Assembly: GCA_003952965.2 (NCBI GenBank)
Contig: CM025856.1
Location: 7,903,908-7,967,907 of the forward strand
Source: Morella rubra
Lineage: Eukaryota > Streptophyta > Magnoliopsida > Fagales > Myricaceae
Length of the DNA stretch: 64,000 nucleotides
Reading direction: 5' to 3'
The notes beneath the pieces are model-generated. The model searched no databases, was not told where the DNA came from, and saw only the letters and a list, made by a program, of their open reading frames with translations. Positions 23,419-34,823 of this stretch are shown here, one piece after another. Both the position numbers and the translations under genes were made by a program. Numbering within the stretch: the first letter of the stretch is position 1; each line of letters starts with the position of its first letter.

Positions 23419-24101
23419 GATGTTAAGACAAGGTAAGCATCAGCCTCTCATACAATGCATATTTTTGTATCCATTTCACGGAATGCAATAATGCTTTCAT
23501 TGGCTTGATATCAGCTGTTCCATGTGTCATTATTTTCTCTGGTTTTCCTGATGAGGTTATATCTGGCATGTATGGAGATTTTGTACGTTCAAGTATTCAT
23601 TTGCTTCTGTAGGTGTGGCTCTCCTTGCATTGCTGTGCTCTACATAGGAGAATACGCCTGCCTATATTCCATCTCATGCGTAATCTTCTCTAGTTTTGCT
23701 GATGAAGATAGTTCATGGATTGTGCTCAAAATTGCGTGTGCTGGCATAATTGTTGGCACGGCCTTCTGTGCTTTACCTTGTTATCCATTTGCACATTTGC
23801 ATATAAGTCACCCTTTGTCCATGTAAATATGTGTATGATCCATTCCATTTCAGCCTGTCAAAAGGTGGATCATGTGAATTCTCGCACTGCCACTTACTGA
23901 CTCCTTAGTATAAGGACATGCTGCTACACTCTTATTAATGGACAATGTTGATTGTATGTTGATGAGATGCTGGTATGTAACTGTAGCACTGAACTTTCTA
24001 GACCCCAGTGGGTTACACCATATGCCAAAGCGTATGCAGGATTTTTTTTTAAAGCTCCTTTCCTTTCTCCCCTTTTTATATTATCTTTAGTTGACTGATT
24101 G

Positions 24102-24388
24102 NNNNNNNNNNNNNNNNNNNNNNNNNNNNNNNNNNNNNNNNNNNNNNNNNNNNNNNNNNNNNNNNNNNNNNNNNNNNNNNNNNNNNNNNNNNNNNNNNNN
24201 NNNNNNNNNNNNNNNNNNNNNNNNNNNNNNNNNNNNNNNNNNNNNNNNNNNNNNNNNNNNNNNNNNNNNNNNNNNNNNNNNNNNNNNNNNNNNNNNNNNN
24301 NNNNNNNNNNNNNNNNNNNNNNNNNNNNNNNNNNNNNNNNNNNNNNNNNNNNNNNNNNNNNNNNNNNNNNNNNNNNNNNNNNNNNNNN
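24102..24388. other. Assembly gap, 287 N
   Basis: The odd length suggests an estimated gap size. Copy 1 stops at a base equivalent to 28,695 of copy 2, and copy 2 starts directly after the gap at a base equivalent to 19,832, so no unique sequence between the copies is present. Confidence 1.
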
Positions 24389-24630
24389 CTTTGAACGAGG
24401 AAGAGGAAAATAGGATCGGGTGGAGGGGGAACATGGTCAATGTTCCGTTATTGGAACTTTTAGTAGCCATTACCCAATTTAGCTCTCTCGCTCTCTCTGA
24501 TTAGCGGGTGGAGGCGTGATTATGTATATGTAGCCATTTCGTAAATCGTAGCAGTGTTGTGGGTGAGAGAGCCCAATTCAGTTTGGGTACTGCGTCCATA
24601 TCTCCGTTTTCGCTTTCTGTTTACCCTAAG

Positions 24631-25620
24631 GTAACAATTTCCTCCTTAATTGTTTCAAGTACATTCCCTCTTTTTGTTTTTTCTTTAAGAGTTTTGTGCT
24701 ATATAGTTCTGTGGGGTTGCAATGGAGCCTCTAATTTAATCTGGAGTTTCTAATTTGCTATTTTCATCGCCGAATTTCTGAAAGTTCGAGCGTTTTCTGA
24801 ATCCGAGATCATTGGTGATTTTTGTCTTACATAGCAATTGTTCCCTTTGGGTTTCACATGGAATGACGTATCTTCAATTAGAAGTGCATTCCAAGGTTGA
24901 AAATCTGGAATTTCTGTTATCTAGGGCTCTTGATGGGATTTCTGTGCAATTTTTCCTTCTGGGTTTTTGTTTTCCCCGACTTCTTTGGCTGCCCATTTCC
25001 TGTTTCTGAGCTCCGTTTGTTTTTCTTTGTTATTCATTATGCTGACATCGAATGGTTTTGCCCATGCATTCTGCGTTTGTTTGATGAGAAAATCGCCAAA
25101 TTACGAGAAATATTGAGAAAGGGCTATGAGAGTTCACTTCGAATTACCAAAATAGCAGCATCTGCATTTCTTAGTAACAGAAAGGCCACCGGCGTAAGCA
25201 GCTGTGCTATTGGATAGAAGATGGAAGAGGATTATTTTAGAAACAAATGTAGTTTATTTTGCATGTTATTAGGTTTTATAAGCACTCCGCTTGCTTTGAG
25301 TCAACATCTGTAATTAACATGGTTAGGTTGTGAATGAAGATACTCTTGTTTATTATGGAATCATATTCTTTTAGCCTTTTCCAACATTTTCTCAACAACT
25401 AAAAAGTTTTGTGCCTGTTAATCTTATGGCTTCCTCGGGTGGAGAGGGCTTTGTGGTCATAGGGTATTTGTATGAAATCCAATTCATTGCATTGGAAACC
25501 AACGGTTTCATTGGATTTCTTTCTGAGAGTTCATTATGAATCAAATGACAAAAAGCTTTTGTTCATTTTGCCTTTTGGATGATTTGAAATGAGCATGTAA
25601 ATTCTTTCTGACTGAGGCAG
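24631..25620 (+). other. Predicted 5'-UTR intron of the MUSTANG-B-like gene
   Basis: A donor, CCTAAG|GTAACA, at 24,630/24,631 and an acceptor, CTGAGGCAG|GTC, ending at 25,620 bracket a T-rich stretch without coding potential. The acceptor lies three bases before the start codon. The same sites exist in copy 1. Transcript data would be needed to confirm it. Confidence 0.5.
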
Positions 25621-25623
25621 GTC

Positions 25624-28012
25624 ATGGCGGGGAAGAGAATTATAGCAATATGCCAGTCAGGGGGAGAATTTGAGACAGATAGAGATGGTTCACTATTGTA
25701 TAGGGGTGGTGATGCTCATGCCATAGACATTGATGACCAGATGAAGTTTCACGAGTTTAAGATGGAAGTGGCGGAAATGTTTAACTGTGGCATCGATACT
25801 ATGACTATCAAATATTTCCTTCCTGGCAACAAAAGGACTCTCATAACTATTTCCAATGACAAGGATTTAAAGCGCATGATAAAATTCCACGGCGACACTG
25901 TCACTTGTGATGTGTATATCATCATGGAAGAAATTGCAGCCCCCGATGTGTCAAACTTGCCTGCGAGTAGGTAGTCTTCTTGAAGTCTCAGCTAATGTTT
26001 AACAGTCACTTTTGAATTGTTTTGGTCTGACTTAAGAAATTCTTGGATTTTGTAGGTCGAGCAGAACAACACTGTCCGAAACTGTTCTTGCAGTTGATGC
26101 TTCTCTTGAGGTTGTTGATGATATTGCGGATGATACCAACCAGCCTGAACTCCCGCTTGATGCCCCTGTCAATGCTGTAGATGATACCAACCATGCTGAT
26201 AACCATGTTGATATACCTGCTGAAATTTCCCCCATTTTTTCTGTCATTGGTTCCAATGATGAGAAGCATGCTAAAGGTGCACAGCAGTGGCAGAATACTA
26301 TTACAGGTGTGGGGCAAAGGTTCAGCAGTGTTCATGAATTTCGTGAATCTTTGCGTAAGTATGCCATAGCACATCAGTTCGCATTCAGGTACAAGAAGAA
26401 TGATAGTCATCGTGTGACCGTCAAATGCAAAGCAGAAGGCTGCCCTTGGAGAATACATGCATCAAGGTTGTCAACCACCCAATTAATATGTATTAAAAAG
26501 ATGAATGCAACGCATACATGCGAAGGGGCTTCTGCAACAACAGGGCATCAGGCAACTAGGAGTTGGGTGGCTAGTATTATCAAGGAGAAGTTGAAAGTTT
26601 TCCCAAATTATAAGCCCAAGGATATTGTCAATGACATCAAACAGGAATATGGAATACAACTGAACTATTTTCAGGCATGGCGTGGGAAAGAAATTGCAAA
26701 GGAGCAGCTTCAGGGTTCATACAAGGAGGCATATAATCAGTTACCGCTTTTCTGTGAGAAGATCATGGAGACCAATCCGGGAAGCCTTGCTACTTTCACT
26801 ACAAAGGAAGACTCAAGTTTCCATCGTCTCTTTGTCTCGTTCCATGCCTCGTTATATGGTTTCCAACAAGGTTGCCGACCTCTCCTTTTTCTTGATAGCA
26901 TCCCCTTAAAGTCAAAATATCAAGGCACATTGTTAGCGGCAACGGCTGCAGATGGGGATGATGGGGTTTTCCCTGTTGCTTTTGCTGTTGTTGATACAGA
27001 ATCTGAAGATAACTGGCATTGGTTCTTGCTACAACTGAAATCTGCCCTCTCCACATCCTGTCCAATAACATTTGTTGCAGACAGTCGGAAGGGGTTAAGG
27101 GAGTCCATCACTAATATATTTACGGGTTCATTCCATAGCTACTGCCTACGATACTTAACCGAGCAACTTATTAGAGACTTGAAAGGGCAGTTTTCTCATG
27201 AGGTGAAGCGCCTCATGGTTGAGGATTTTTATACTGCTGCTTATGCACCTACGCTTGAAAGCTTCCAAAGGTGTATTGAGAGCATTAAAAGTATTTCTCC
27301 GGAAGCTTACAATTGGATCATGCAAAGTGAGCCCCAGAACTGGGCAAATTCTTACTTTCAGGGTGCTAGATACAATCACATGACATCAAACTTTGGGGAG
27401 CTGTTTTACAGTTGGGCGTCAGATGCACATGAATTACCAATAACACAGATGGTTGATGTGATCAGGGGAAAGATCATGGAGTTGATCTACACACGACGAG
27501 CAGATTCCAACCAATGGTTGACAAGGCTCACTCCATCCAGCGAAGACAAACTGAAAAAGGAAAGCCATAAAGTCCATTCGCTTCAAGTGCTATTGTCAGG
27601 TGGTAGCACATTTGAGGTTCGTGGTGGTGACTCCATAGAAGTGGTTGATATTGATCATTGGGATTGTGGTTGCAAAGGGTGGCAGTTAACCGGTTTACCC
27701 TGCTGCCATGCAATAGCAGTTATCGGTTGCATTGGTGGGAGCCCCTATGACTATTGTTCCAGATACCTCACGACTGAGAGTTACAGATTAACTTATTCAG
27801 AGTCTGTACATCCAATTCCAAATGTGGACACGCCTGTGCGGAGAGATTCTTCTCAGGTCACAGTAACTGTAACCCCTCCTCCCACCCGTCGTCCACCAGG
27901 CAGGCCCACTACAAAGCGGTATGGACCACAAGAGGTAGTGAAACGTCAACTCCAGTGCAGTAGGTGCAAGGGCCTTGGGCACAACAAGTCCACTTGCAAA
28001 GAGTTCATTTAG
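25624..28012 (+). CDS. MUSTANG-B-like domesticated Mutator transposase, intact
   Basis: The product is 767 residues from two exons, 25,624-25,970 and 26,056-28,012, with an 85-bp intron (AG|GTAGTC to TTTGTAG|GTC). A PB1 domain spans about residues 5-100. An acidic linker follows. A MuDR/FAR1-type DNA-binding region spans about 200-265, with the CKAEGCPWRIHAS core. The MULE transposase core includes Asp396 in FLDS and Asp458 in VADS. A SWIM zinc finger has CGC plus GLPCCH at 653-667. A GRP-centred basic AT-hook-like stretch lies near 728-737, and a CCHC knuckle, CSRCKGLGHNKSTC, at 750-763. A PB1 fusion marks the MUSTANG-B class, transposase-derived genes kept in angiosperms as nuclear regulators of growth and reproduction. 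No terminal inverted repeats flank it, as expected for a host gene. The start codon opens the PB1 domain. Confidence 0.9.
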
Positions 28013-28800
28013 GATGTTAAGACAAGGTAAGCATCAGCCTCTCATACAATGCATATTTTTGTATCCATTTCACGGAATGCAATAATGCTTTCATTGGCTT
28101 GATATCAGCTGTTCCATGTGTCATTATTTTCTCTGGTTTTCCTGATGAGGTTATATCTGGCATGTATGGAGATTTTGTACGTTCAAGTATTCATTTGCTT
28201 CTGTAGGTGTGGCTCTCCTTGCATTGCTGTGCTCTACATAGGAGAATACGCCTGCCTATATTCCATCTCATGCGTAATCTTCTCTAGTTTTGCTGATGAA
28301 GATAGTTCATGGATTGTGCTCAAAATTGCGTGTGCTGGCATAATTGTTGGCACGGCCTTCTGTGCTTTACCTTGTTATCCATTTGCACATTTGCATATAA
28401 GTCACCCTTTGTCCATGTAAATATGTGTATGATCCATTCCATTTCAGCCTGTCAAAAGGTGGATCATGTGAATTCTCGCACTGCCACTTACTGACTCCTT
28501 AGTATAAGGACATGCTGCTACACTCTTATTAATGGACAATGTTGATTGTATGTTGATGAGATGCTGGTATGTAACTGTAGCACTGAACTTTCTAGACCCC
28601 AGTGGGTTACACCATATGCCAAAGCGTATGCAGGATTTTTTTTTAAAGCTCCTTTCCTTTCTCCCCTTTTTATATTATCTTTAGTTGACTGATTGGCCTC
28701 TTTTTGTTTTCAGATAAAAGAATTGCACCGAAGGACAATTGGCACACAATCTTCATCTCACAACTCTGTTGGAGCGGCTGAAAGATAATCCTGGCCTTTA
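28013..28800 (+). other. 3' UTR region of the MUSTANG-B-like gene, probably spliced
   Basis: Fourteen bases after the stop is a strong donor (GACAAG|GTAAGC, 28,026/28,027). Possible acceptors are CTTCTGTAG|GTG at 28,206 and TTTGTTTTCAG|ATA at 28,713. The open frames here are short and show no domain, so this is most likely intronic and UTR sequence. Confidence 0.5.
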
Positions 28801-30093
28801 GTTTTAAATAATCAAGCCAAGGGACCTGATGTATGTAATGGTAGTCTCTTCTTATTCTTCGTCTTTTGCTAACTTTAATCGTTGCTAGTTAAAATGATAT
28901 TTAGCGAGCATGACATAATATGTGAAAAGAATGATGACTTAGGGTTGTTTGAAAGGTTCATACAAGTTGGAATCACCTTGCTGTTGTATAAATCGACTAG
29001 CTTGGTTATTTTGGGTTGCCCATCCATAATGGCAACGCAATATGATTGTGCTGGTATGTACTTTCAATCTGTCATTTCTATTTCTGAGAATGGTAGGTGG
29101 GTTAGTGGCCATGTTCTGAAGTATTTTATTTCCATGTGATAAGTACAGTCCAAATTCCGTTTGCTGCATATTACGAGCTGGAGGGTAGTGTGTCGGAATG
29201 ATATTGAGGGTGGTGTTCTTGTTGGCCATAGTAATATCAGCTGCAAAAGGCCTCTAGTGAGCAGTACGAGGTTGCTGCTGGATTCGGAGTTCTCTCTGTT
29301 TTTTGACGGGTATAAAAAGGTTCTACGAGCCAAAAAGATATAGCAGAGTGAAATATGCGACTCATCTTGTGACATGAAGTAGAGAAGGGCTATGTTCTGG
29401 TTCTAGAGATTGCTGCTAGGCATGCCCCAGAAGATTCAAAATGGTTGTTAGGTTGGTCGACAACACAGTAGTATCATTGGAAAACGACCCTCTTCATGTA
29501 AACGATCTAATAGGCATCCCTCCTGCAGGAGGGTGGGTTCCACACTCCATGACTGGAGAACTGAAATGTGACCAGGACTCACAACAGATTGAATTCAGCA
29601 TCAACTTCCAGCGCCATGGCCACGAAAACATGGACTCTGGAGTCTCGACCTCCTTAATTGAAATCTATTTAAACTTGACGATCGGGTCGAGTCTAGATAG
29701 AGATAAGTCAATAGTATATATTTACGCTGAAAATGGCCTTAACTTGTGGGACATTTGGTGCTGCACGTTACGTTCTATCTACTCCAATACTGGGGAGTTA
29801 CCAATTATCTCTAATGCTAACGGTATGGAATGGTGCTTAGGAATCTTTTGAAGCTATTGGTAAAATGTTTGATTACAAAGTCAAACGTCCTGCCGTGTTG
29901 ATGATTCGATGTAATGTTCGATGCAGAATTGAATATACAACCTGTTCTTCTCCAATAGGAGAAGGAAAGGAAAGAGAGAGTTACTGGTATTCGATTCTTC
30001 TAATGGGTGATTATTATTACACCTCTATGATAAACTTGCTTTCGACCTTTTATTGAATGATTTTCTGGGTCAAACGGTACATGAAGTCTTCAG
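28801..30093. other. Spacer with one unrecognised 136-codon frame
   Basis: A plus-strand frame at 29,441-29,851 encodes 136 residues with a GIPPAGGWVPHSM stretch. I recognise no domain, and it has no splice-linked continuation I can defend. The rest has no coding signal. It may be decayed transposon or unique sequence. Confidence 0.35.
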
Positions 30094-30119
30094 GAGAGAG
30101 AGAGAGAGAGAGAGAGAGA
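30094..30119. repeat. (GA)n microsatellite
   Basis: About thirteen GA units are visible. It abuts a shuffled receptor-kinase fragment. Confidence 0.95.
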
Positions 30120-30380
30120 AGCCTGTGTTTTTCGCTCCGCACAGTATCCCCGATCTCTATAGCCGGAGGTTGCCATCATTGATCAATCGTCAATCTTCTA
30201 TGAGTTAGCACACCAAAATCTGCTGCTCAAAATTCAAAATGGTCAGATGACTAGAAATACCCCGTGCATTTAGCACTGCAGCTCTATTAACTTTGTATCT
30301 GGACCTTCCTGCAGCCTGCTTGTCCAGGGTCATCAAACCATGGATCAGGCCAGTAGGCACTGGATATTATTGGACGTTAG
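30120..30380 (-). pseudogene. Shuffled fragment of the lectin receptor kinase gene
   Basis: The first ~35 bp match the kinase-exon text at 33,090-33,130 (encoding the EGKHRLLVYDY neighbourhood). From about 30,157 the match jumps to the lectin-region text at 34,033-34,260. The intervening ~900 bp of the parent is absent, and the two sides share a short TAT at the junction. The fragment lies in the same orientation as the parent and 2-4 kb away. It encodes nothing usable. Confidence 0.8.
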
Positions 30381-30384
30381 ACAC

Positions 30385-31045
30385 TTCGTACCTTTACTTA
30401 TCGGTCTTCACGCGTTGCAGTGAATATCAGTGGGGGAGATCTATTCTGAGTACTGCTTTGCTGTTGGACTCTATTTGTCACTTGCGCAATGACGTGGTGC
30501 ATAACAATGTTGTCCCTGATCCGAATGTTCTACGCGCTACTGTTCGCCGACGTTTTGCTTTCTGATTCAGTTTGGCTCCCCCCCTTTGGGGTTCTTCAAA
30601 TGCAACGTGATGTTGCCGTGAGGTCTTCTCATTCAGTCTTGGCGATTGTGATCTGCGACCATGAGGGCTCCCTCTGTATTGCGTACACGGAGCTTACCCC
30701 TCTCCAAGATCTCCTCCTTGGCGAATCTGCTGCGCTGGTTGCTGCTGTTCGTCTTTCTCCCGCCTCTCCTTGCCCCGAGTTCTTTTTGAGAGTGACTGTC
30801 TTGTTCTGGTTCGAGATATTTTTGCCCAATCTGCTCGTATTGGTTGGCGGCGGATGATTGGGTTGCTGATATCAGGTAATTCTTCCTCTCCCATGCGGAT
30901 CATTCTCTGGTTTGGATTCCTCGGCGCCGGAATAGGATGGCTCACAAGTTGGCAAAATGGGATGCTGTTTCTGGTCTTTTTGGCTGTATTTGTTTAAATT
31001 CTGGTCCTGACTTTGTAGTTAATTCTGACACTTCTGGTGTTTAGT
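30385..31045 (+). pseudogene. LINE-type RNase H domain remnant
   Basis: Broken frames resemble the C-terminal RNase H-like region (RVT_3) of plant L1-type LINE ORF2. Blocks are LDSICHLRNDVVHNN, VAVRSSHSVLAIVICDHEGS, LLGESAALVAAVRL, FESDCLVLVRDI and VWIPRRRNRMAHKLAKWDA, spread over two or three frames. The last frame ends at a TAG near 31,043. Plant nuclear genomes carry many such 5'-truncated ends. It is also possible that it descends from a free-standing RVT_3 gene. Confidence 0.75.
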
Positions 31046-31370
31046 CTGGAAGTGCGCTTACTAAAAAAATAAGAAATAAAAAAAATCAGCAGGGGAAAAC
31101 AAAAAGAAAGGGGAATAAAAACCACAGTATGCTTCCTTCCATGAAATTATTTCACACAGTGGAATCCCTAAACAATAACATTTAGATTAACAATAACATA
31201 ATTTTCTTCATGGCTTGTGAAGTAATATTTACGATTTTACACCCTCCATGGAATTATGGGACTAAACAAGTACGTACATGTATAAACCTTCCAACTCGTG
31301 TATTATCGTTGAATCAAATTCGATAACCAACAATTTCAGCAACTGTTTTATGCTTTTGCATGAATAATCT
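31046..31370. other. Spacer, nothing recognised
   Basis: A-rich sequence directly after the LINE-like end (AAAAAAATAAGAAATAAAAAAAAT-like) may be the remnant of its poly(A) tail. No gene is visible. Confidence 0.4.
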
Positions 31371-31990
31371 ATGTGGGCCATTCAGATGGAGTCTCTCGAT
31401 CCCTTTGAATACGCTAGCGGATTTAGTAGGAACCATCCTGAATGCAGATCATATCCTCAATATTGGCAAACGGGACTATCAGAAGGGACCTACTGGCTAC
31501 CGCTATTTGCGCTGAATGCGGCAATTGTGATAGATGTGTTACGGCATACTCGGAACAAACTGATCCATCAAGCAATCTCGGTGGATACTGGTGCGATGAA
31601 TTTGGCTATCAGAATAAGGTATTGGAACACGCTTCTGCCTGGGCAGATTTGGGAAGAGGAGCAAGACTTAGGTGGGCTCCTCCACAGCCTGGTTGGCTGA
31701 AATTGAACTCAGATGTAATAGTCCGATCAAATAGATCTTACATAGTAATCTTGATAAGAGACTCATAGTTTCCACTTTATGGTATACGCGGAACTATTAG
31801 CTGCTATGGATCATCTTATTGGTGAGGCTTTTTGCCGGAGGCAACATCGTTAGCTAGAAAGAAGAAATGGAATTGAGTAGAGTTTGACTGCGATTCCTTG
31901 GTTTTATGTTTGTATGTCTTATATGCTGATCCACGACGTTGCTGGGCTATTTCTACAATGGTAGAGTATATTCGCATTGGATTAGTGGAT
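31371..31990 (+). pseudogene. Second LINE-type RNase H remnant
   Basis: The order matches the first remnant: an LNAAIVIDVLRHTRNKLIHQA block, then WAPPQPGWLKLNSDVIVRSNR, then VILIRDS, and after several stops VEFDCDSLVLC. These correspond to the linker and RNase H segments of plant LINE ORF2. A frameshift lies near 31,620. The two remnants differ enough to be separate insertions or an old duplication. Confidence 0.7.
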
Positions 31991-32437
31991 TATATATATA
32001 TATGGAGTGGAATGACACGAAAATAAAATGGTTTAGCTTACAAGGACCAACTTTAATTTAATGAGTTTTAAAATTTAGGGAATTATTTAATTTTCGAGCA
32101 AACCGCGATGACTAACTTTATATTTGTCCCAAATTTTTAATATATCTTCTCCAATATTTGAGCACGAAGAGCTTTGTTGCTACGTACACCATCACCACAA
32201 AGTGTTATGAGATGTATATTATGGCCAAACAGTAGATTGCAAGGTAGAAATTAACCAATAACGTCGGCGAAAAACATAATTTCAAGATCATTATAAGGTA
32301 GATGAACACTAATATTAATCCCATTATTACGGTCTAGCTAGAACATCAGGTGCCAAAACCAAAAAAAGACAAGACCGAAATTAAGAAGGTTATTGTAAGA
32401 GTTCCAATAATATTATTCCGATCGACAATATTCTTAA
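31991..32437. other. Spacer, no gene
   Basis: It begins with a short TATATATATATA run. AT-rich sequence then separates the LINE remnant from the 3' end of the receptor-kinase pseudogene. Nothing else is recognised. Confidence 0.5.
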
Positions 32438-34823
32438 TCAATTAACCTCATCCACGAGAAGCATCTCCACGACCTGGCTCATGGTGGGTCTGTCATCCTT
32501 GTTTTCTGCCACACATTGCAAACCCACTCTCACCAGAACTTCCATCTTAGCCACGTCATAATTCCCAGCCATCCCGGTATCTATAATTTCATCCATCCAT
32601 GTCTTCCTTGCCACGCTTCCGATGTTGTTGATCTTCTCCCTCATTAACGTGACTAACCTCCTGTGCTCTCTTGCCCCTCCTGCAGTTAGAGCCATGCGCA
32701 GGTGCGGGGCTCATTCCAGTAACCATTTCCAACACAACGATCCCATAACTATAGACATCCACTTTTGAAGTGATGGGAAGATTGTAAACCCACTCAGGAG
32801 CCATGTAACCTCTAGTCCCTCTCATTTTGAGAAGCTTGAGTGATCGCGCTCACCTTCTATTTAGTAGTTTAGACAGGCCAAAATCTGCCACCTTTGGCCG
32901 ATAATTGGAGTCTAAGAGTATGTTCTGAGGCTTTACATCGCAATGTAGAACCCATTCTAGGCACTCTTCATGCAAATAAGCTAGGCCTTTCGCTGTGCCC
33001 ACTGCAATATCGAACTCTTTTTCCAGTCTAGTGTGTTAGACATAAGATTCTCCGCTAACGATCCATGCTCCATGTAGTCGTACACCAGAAGCCTGTGTTT
33101 TCCCTCCGCACAGTATCCCCAGATATCTATCAAATTCATGTGGTTGAGCTCCCAATGGTGTTTACTTCTGCTAAGAATTCGGCTTCTCCTTGGATGGCTT
33201 CGTTTAGTTGTTTGATTGCTACGACCGCTGATCTGGCAAACACCTTTGTACACTGTTCCTCCTGCTCCTCGCCCAATCACTTCATTGAATCCTTGGGCCG
33301 CCTTTCGCAGCTCAGAAAAGGTGAATCGCTTGAATCTAGTTGTCAGGAGGTATCCTTGTGCGGCTGGGTCGGACCGTTTACTAGTCCTCAGCAAGAAAAA
33401 TACCACGAAAATGCGGGCAACCTCTACACCTCCCAGTGCAGTAGCAAACGAAAGCAAGAGTTTCACCGTCTGATTTTCATATGTTTGTCTCAATTGCTGC
33501 GGTGCTTTGAGGGGACATTCCAACATTGGTTTGGCATCGGGCAGTCCTGTTATATAAAAGACCAGCCCTCCCTTGTAGCTTTAGGTAGTCTTAATAAAAT
33601 TCTCCGTCAAAGTTTGGTGTACGTTTTCCACTAACTCAAACTTGCGGTAACAATTATAAACACTATTAAGGGCGTCGTCACGTCTGAATTGGAACCCTTT
33701 GCAATCACACCTCGCCACACATTTCTCTTGGCAGCTTTGTAGGGTAAGATTAGAAATTAACCTATATCCCCACCATAGAACTCCACATGAGTAAGTTGGA
33801 CAAAGCTGGACTGATCACTCAGACTGCAAGAGAGTGAATTCTGGTTCACAACCCTGAGACCAGTCAGTTGGATCTTTGATTTGAAGCCCTGCAAGCAAGA
33901 GCATCTCCTTCCAGACGCATAATCATATGTGCATACACTATATTAGGTCCACAGAGCCATGAATCGTGCATGGTCCAGAGAACGCTTGCCATGTTACAAC
34001 CCGTTCCCACCCCTCTTCCATCTCATTGCAGGCTGTATAACCGGAGGTTGCCATCATGATCGAGCGTTAATCGTCTCTGACTTAACACACCAAAATCTGC
34101 GCTGAAATTCAAAATGGTCAGATGACCAGAAATAGCCTGTGGTTTAGCCTGCAGTCTACTAGTGTTGGATCTGGACCTTCCGGCTTGTCCAGGGTCATCA
34201 AACCATGGAGCAGGCCAGTATATACTGGATATTTTTGGACCTTGGTAAAGTAGGCGGAGGATGTTACTATTGTCGAAATAGAGGTTATAGTAGCCAGAAG
34301 AATAATCAGCTTCACTTAATTTTGATGTAAGGCTTGAAATCCTGGTGAGTGTTTGTTGAGGGAAGAAGAGTGTCTGTAGGGAATCAAAGCTCTCCCAGAT
34401 GACAACATTCCCAGAATGATGAAGAACAAGGTTGCCCGTGTCTAGAAGCTGTAGTTGCAATTGGGAGGCCTCCAAGGAAATCAAGGCTGCCGTTTTAGTA
34501 CTCCAAACGGTGGTACCCATAGAGTTGGTCAAGCTAAGCTTGCCATCTTTCAGAATTGAAAGCTGTGAACCGGTTCCATCAACAGGATCATCTCGGTTTG
34601 CCATCCAAACAACGGTTGGAACCGATGGTTTTGTTAACCAAATTGCAAAGCAGAAAGCGTTATCCCCAACAGGGAAAAACCCCGCAGAGAATTGACCATT
34701 GGCTGAAACCAAGTTCTCGCTTGGTTTGTCAACAGATAGAGATAAGCCTCTCAGAGTGTCAAACGCTATAGAAGAAGATGGATGGAGCAGAAACAGGAGG
34801 AAGAAGAAAACTGAGATATCCAT
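32438..34823 (-). pseudogene. G-type lectin S-receptor-like kinase, broken
   Basis: Reading leftwards from 34,823, a signal peptide (MDISVFFFLLFLLHPSSS) leads into a bulb-type lectin domain with WMANRDDPV and LLDTGNLVL motifs. The extracellular middle (about 33,527-34,022) is full of stops, although RRCSCLQGFKSK is readable. Next come a transmembrane stretch and a kinase domain with GRGAGGTVYKG (P-loop, about 33,242-33,274), HCDVKP (32,928-32,945), ADFGLSK (DFG near 32,877-32,885) and APEWVYNLP. The HCD form marks a non-RD kinase, typical of immune-type receptors. Frameshifts fall around the ATP-binding Lys, before and after HCDVKP, and in the C-lobe. The frame ends with VVEMLLVDEVN and a stop at 32,438. 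Such proteins sit in the plasma membrane and sense extracellular ligands; this copy cannot make a full protein as sequenced. Confidence 0.9.

Larger units (their letters stand above)
19832..24101 (+). repeat. Copy 1 of a ~4.3 kb direct duplication
   Basis: This block aligns base for base with 24,389-28,695. From about 20,300 to 22,128 and from about 22,496 to 24,101 only scattered single-base differences are seen. From 19,832 to about 20,300 and from about 22,130 to 22,495 copy 1 instead has dense one- or two-base indels and substitutions. It ends exactly at the N gap. The pattern fits an allelic haplotype or an unpolished duplicate better than an old tandem duplication. Confidence 0.9.
24389..28695 (+). 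repeat. Copy 2 of the ~4.3 kb duplication
   Basis: Clean copy carrying promoter-proximal sequence, a probable 5'-UTR intron, the intact coding region and most of the 3' UTR. Unlike copy 1 it continues past the duplicated end into the likely last noncoding exon. Confidence 0.9.

Noticed and set aside
24087-24504. Open frames across the 287-N gap
   Set aside because: Artefacts of translating N.
29441-29851. 136-codon plus-strand frame
   Set aside because: No recognisable domain or continuation; kept only as a note in the spacer entry.
33065-33634. 189-codon plus-strand frame
   Set aside because: Antisense shadow of the receptor-kinase pseudogene.
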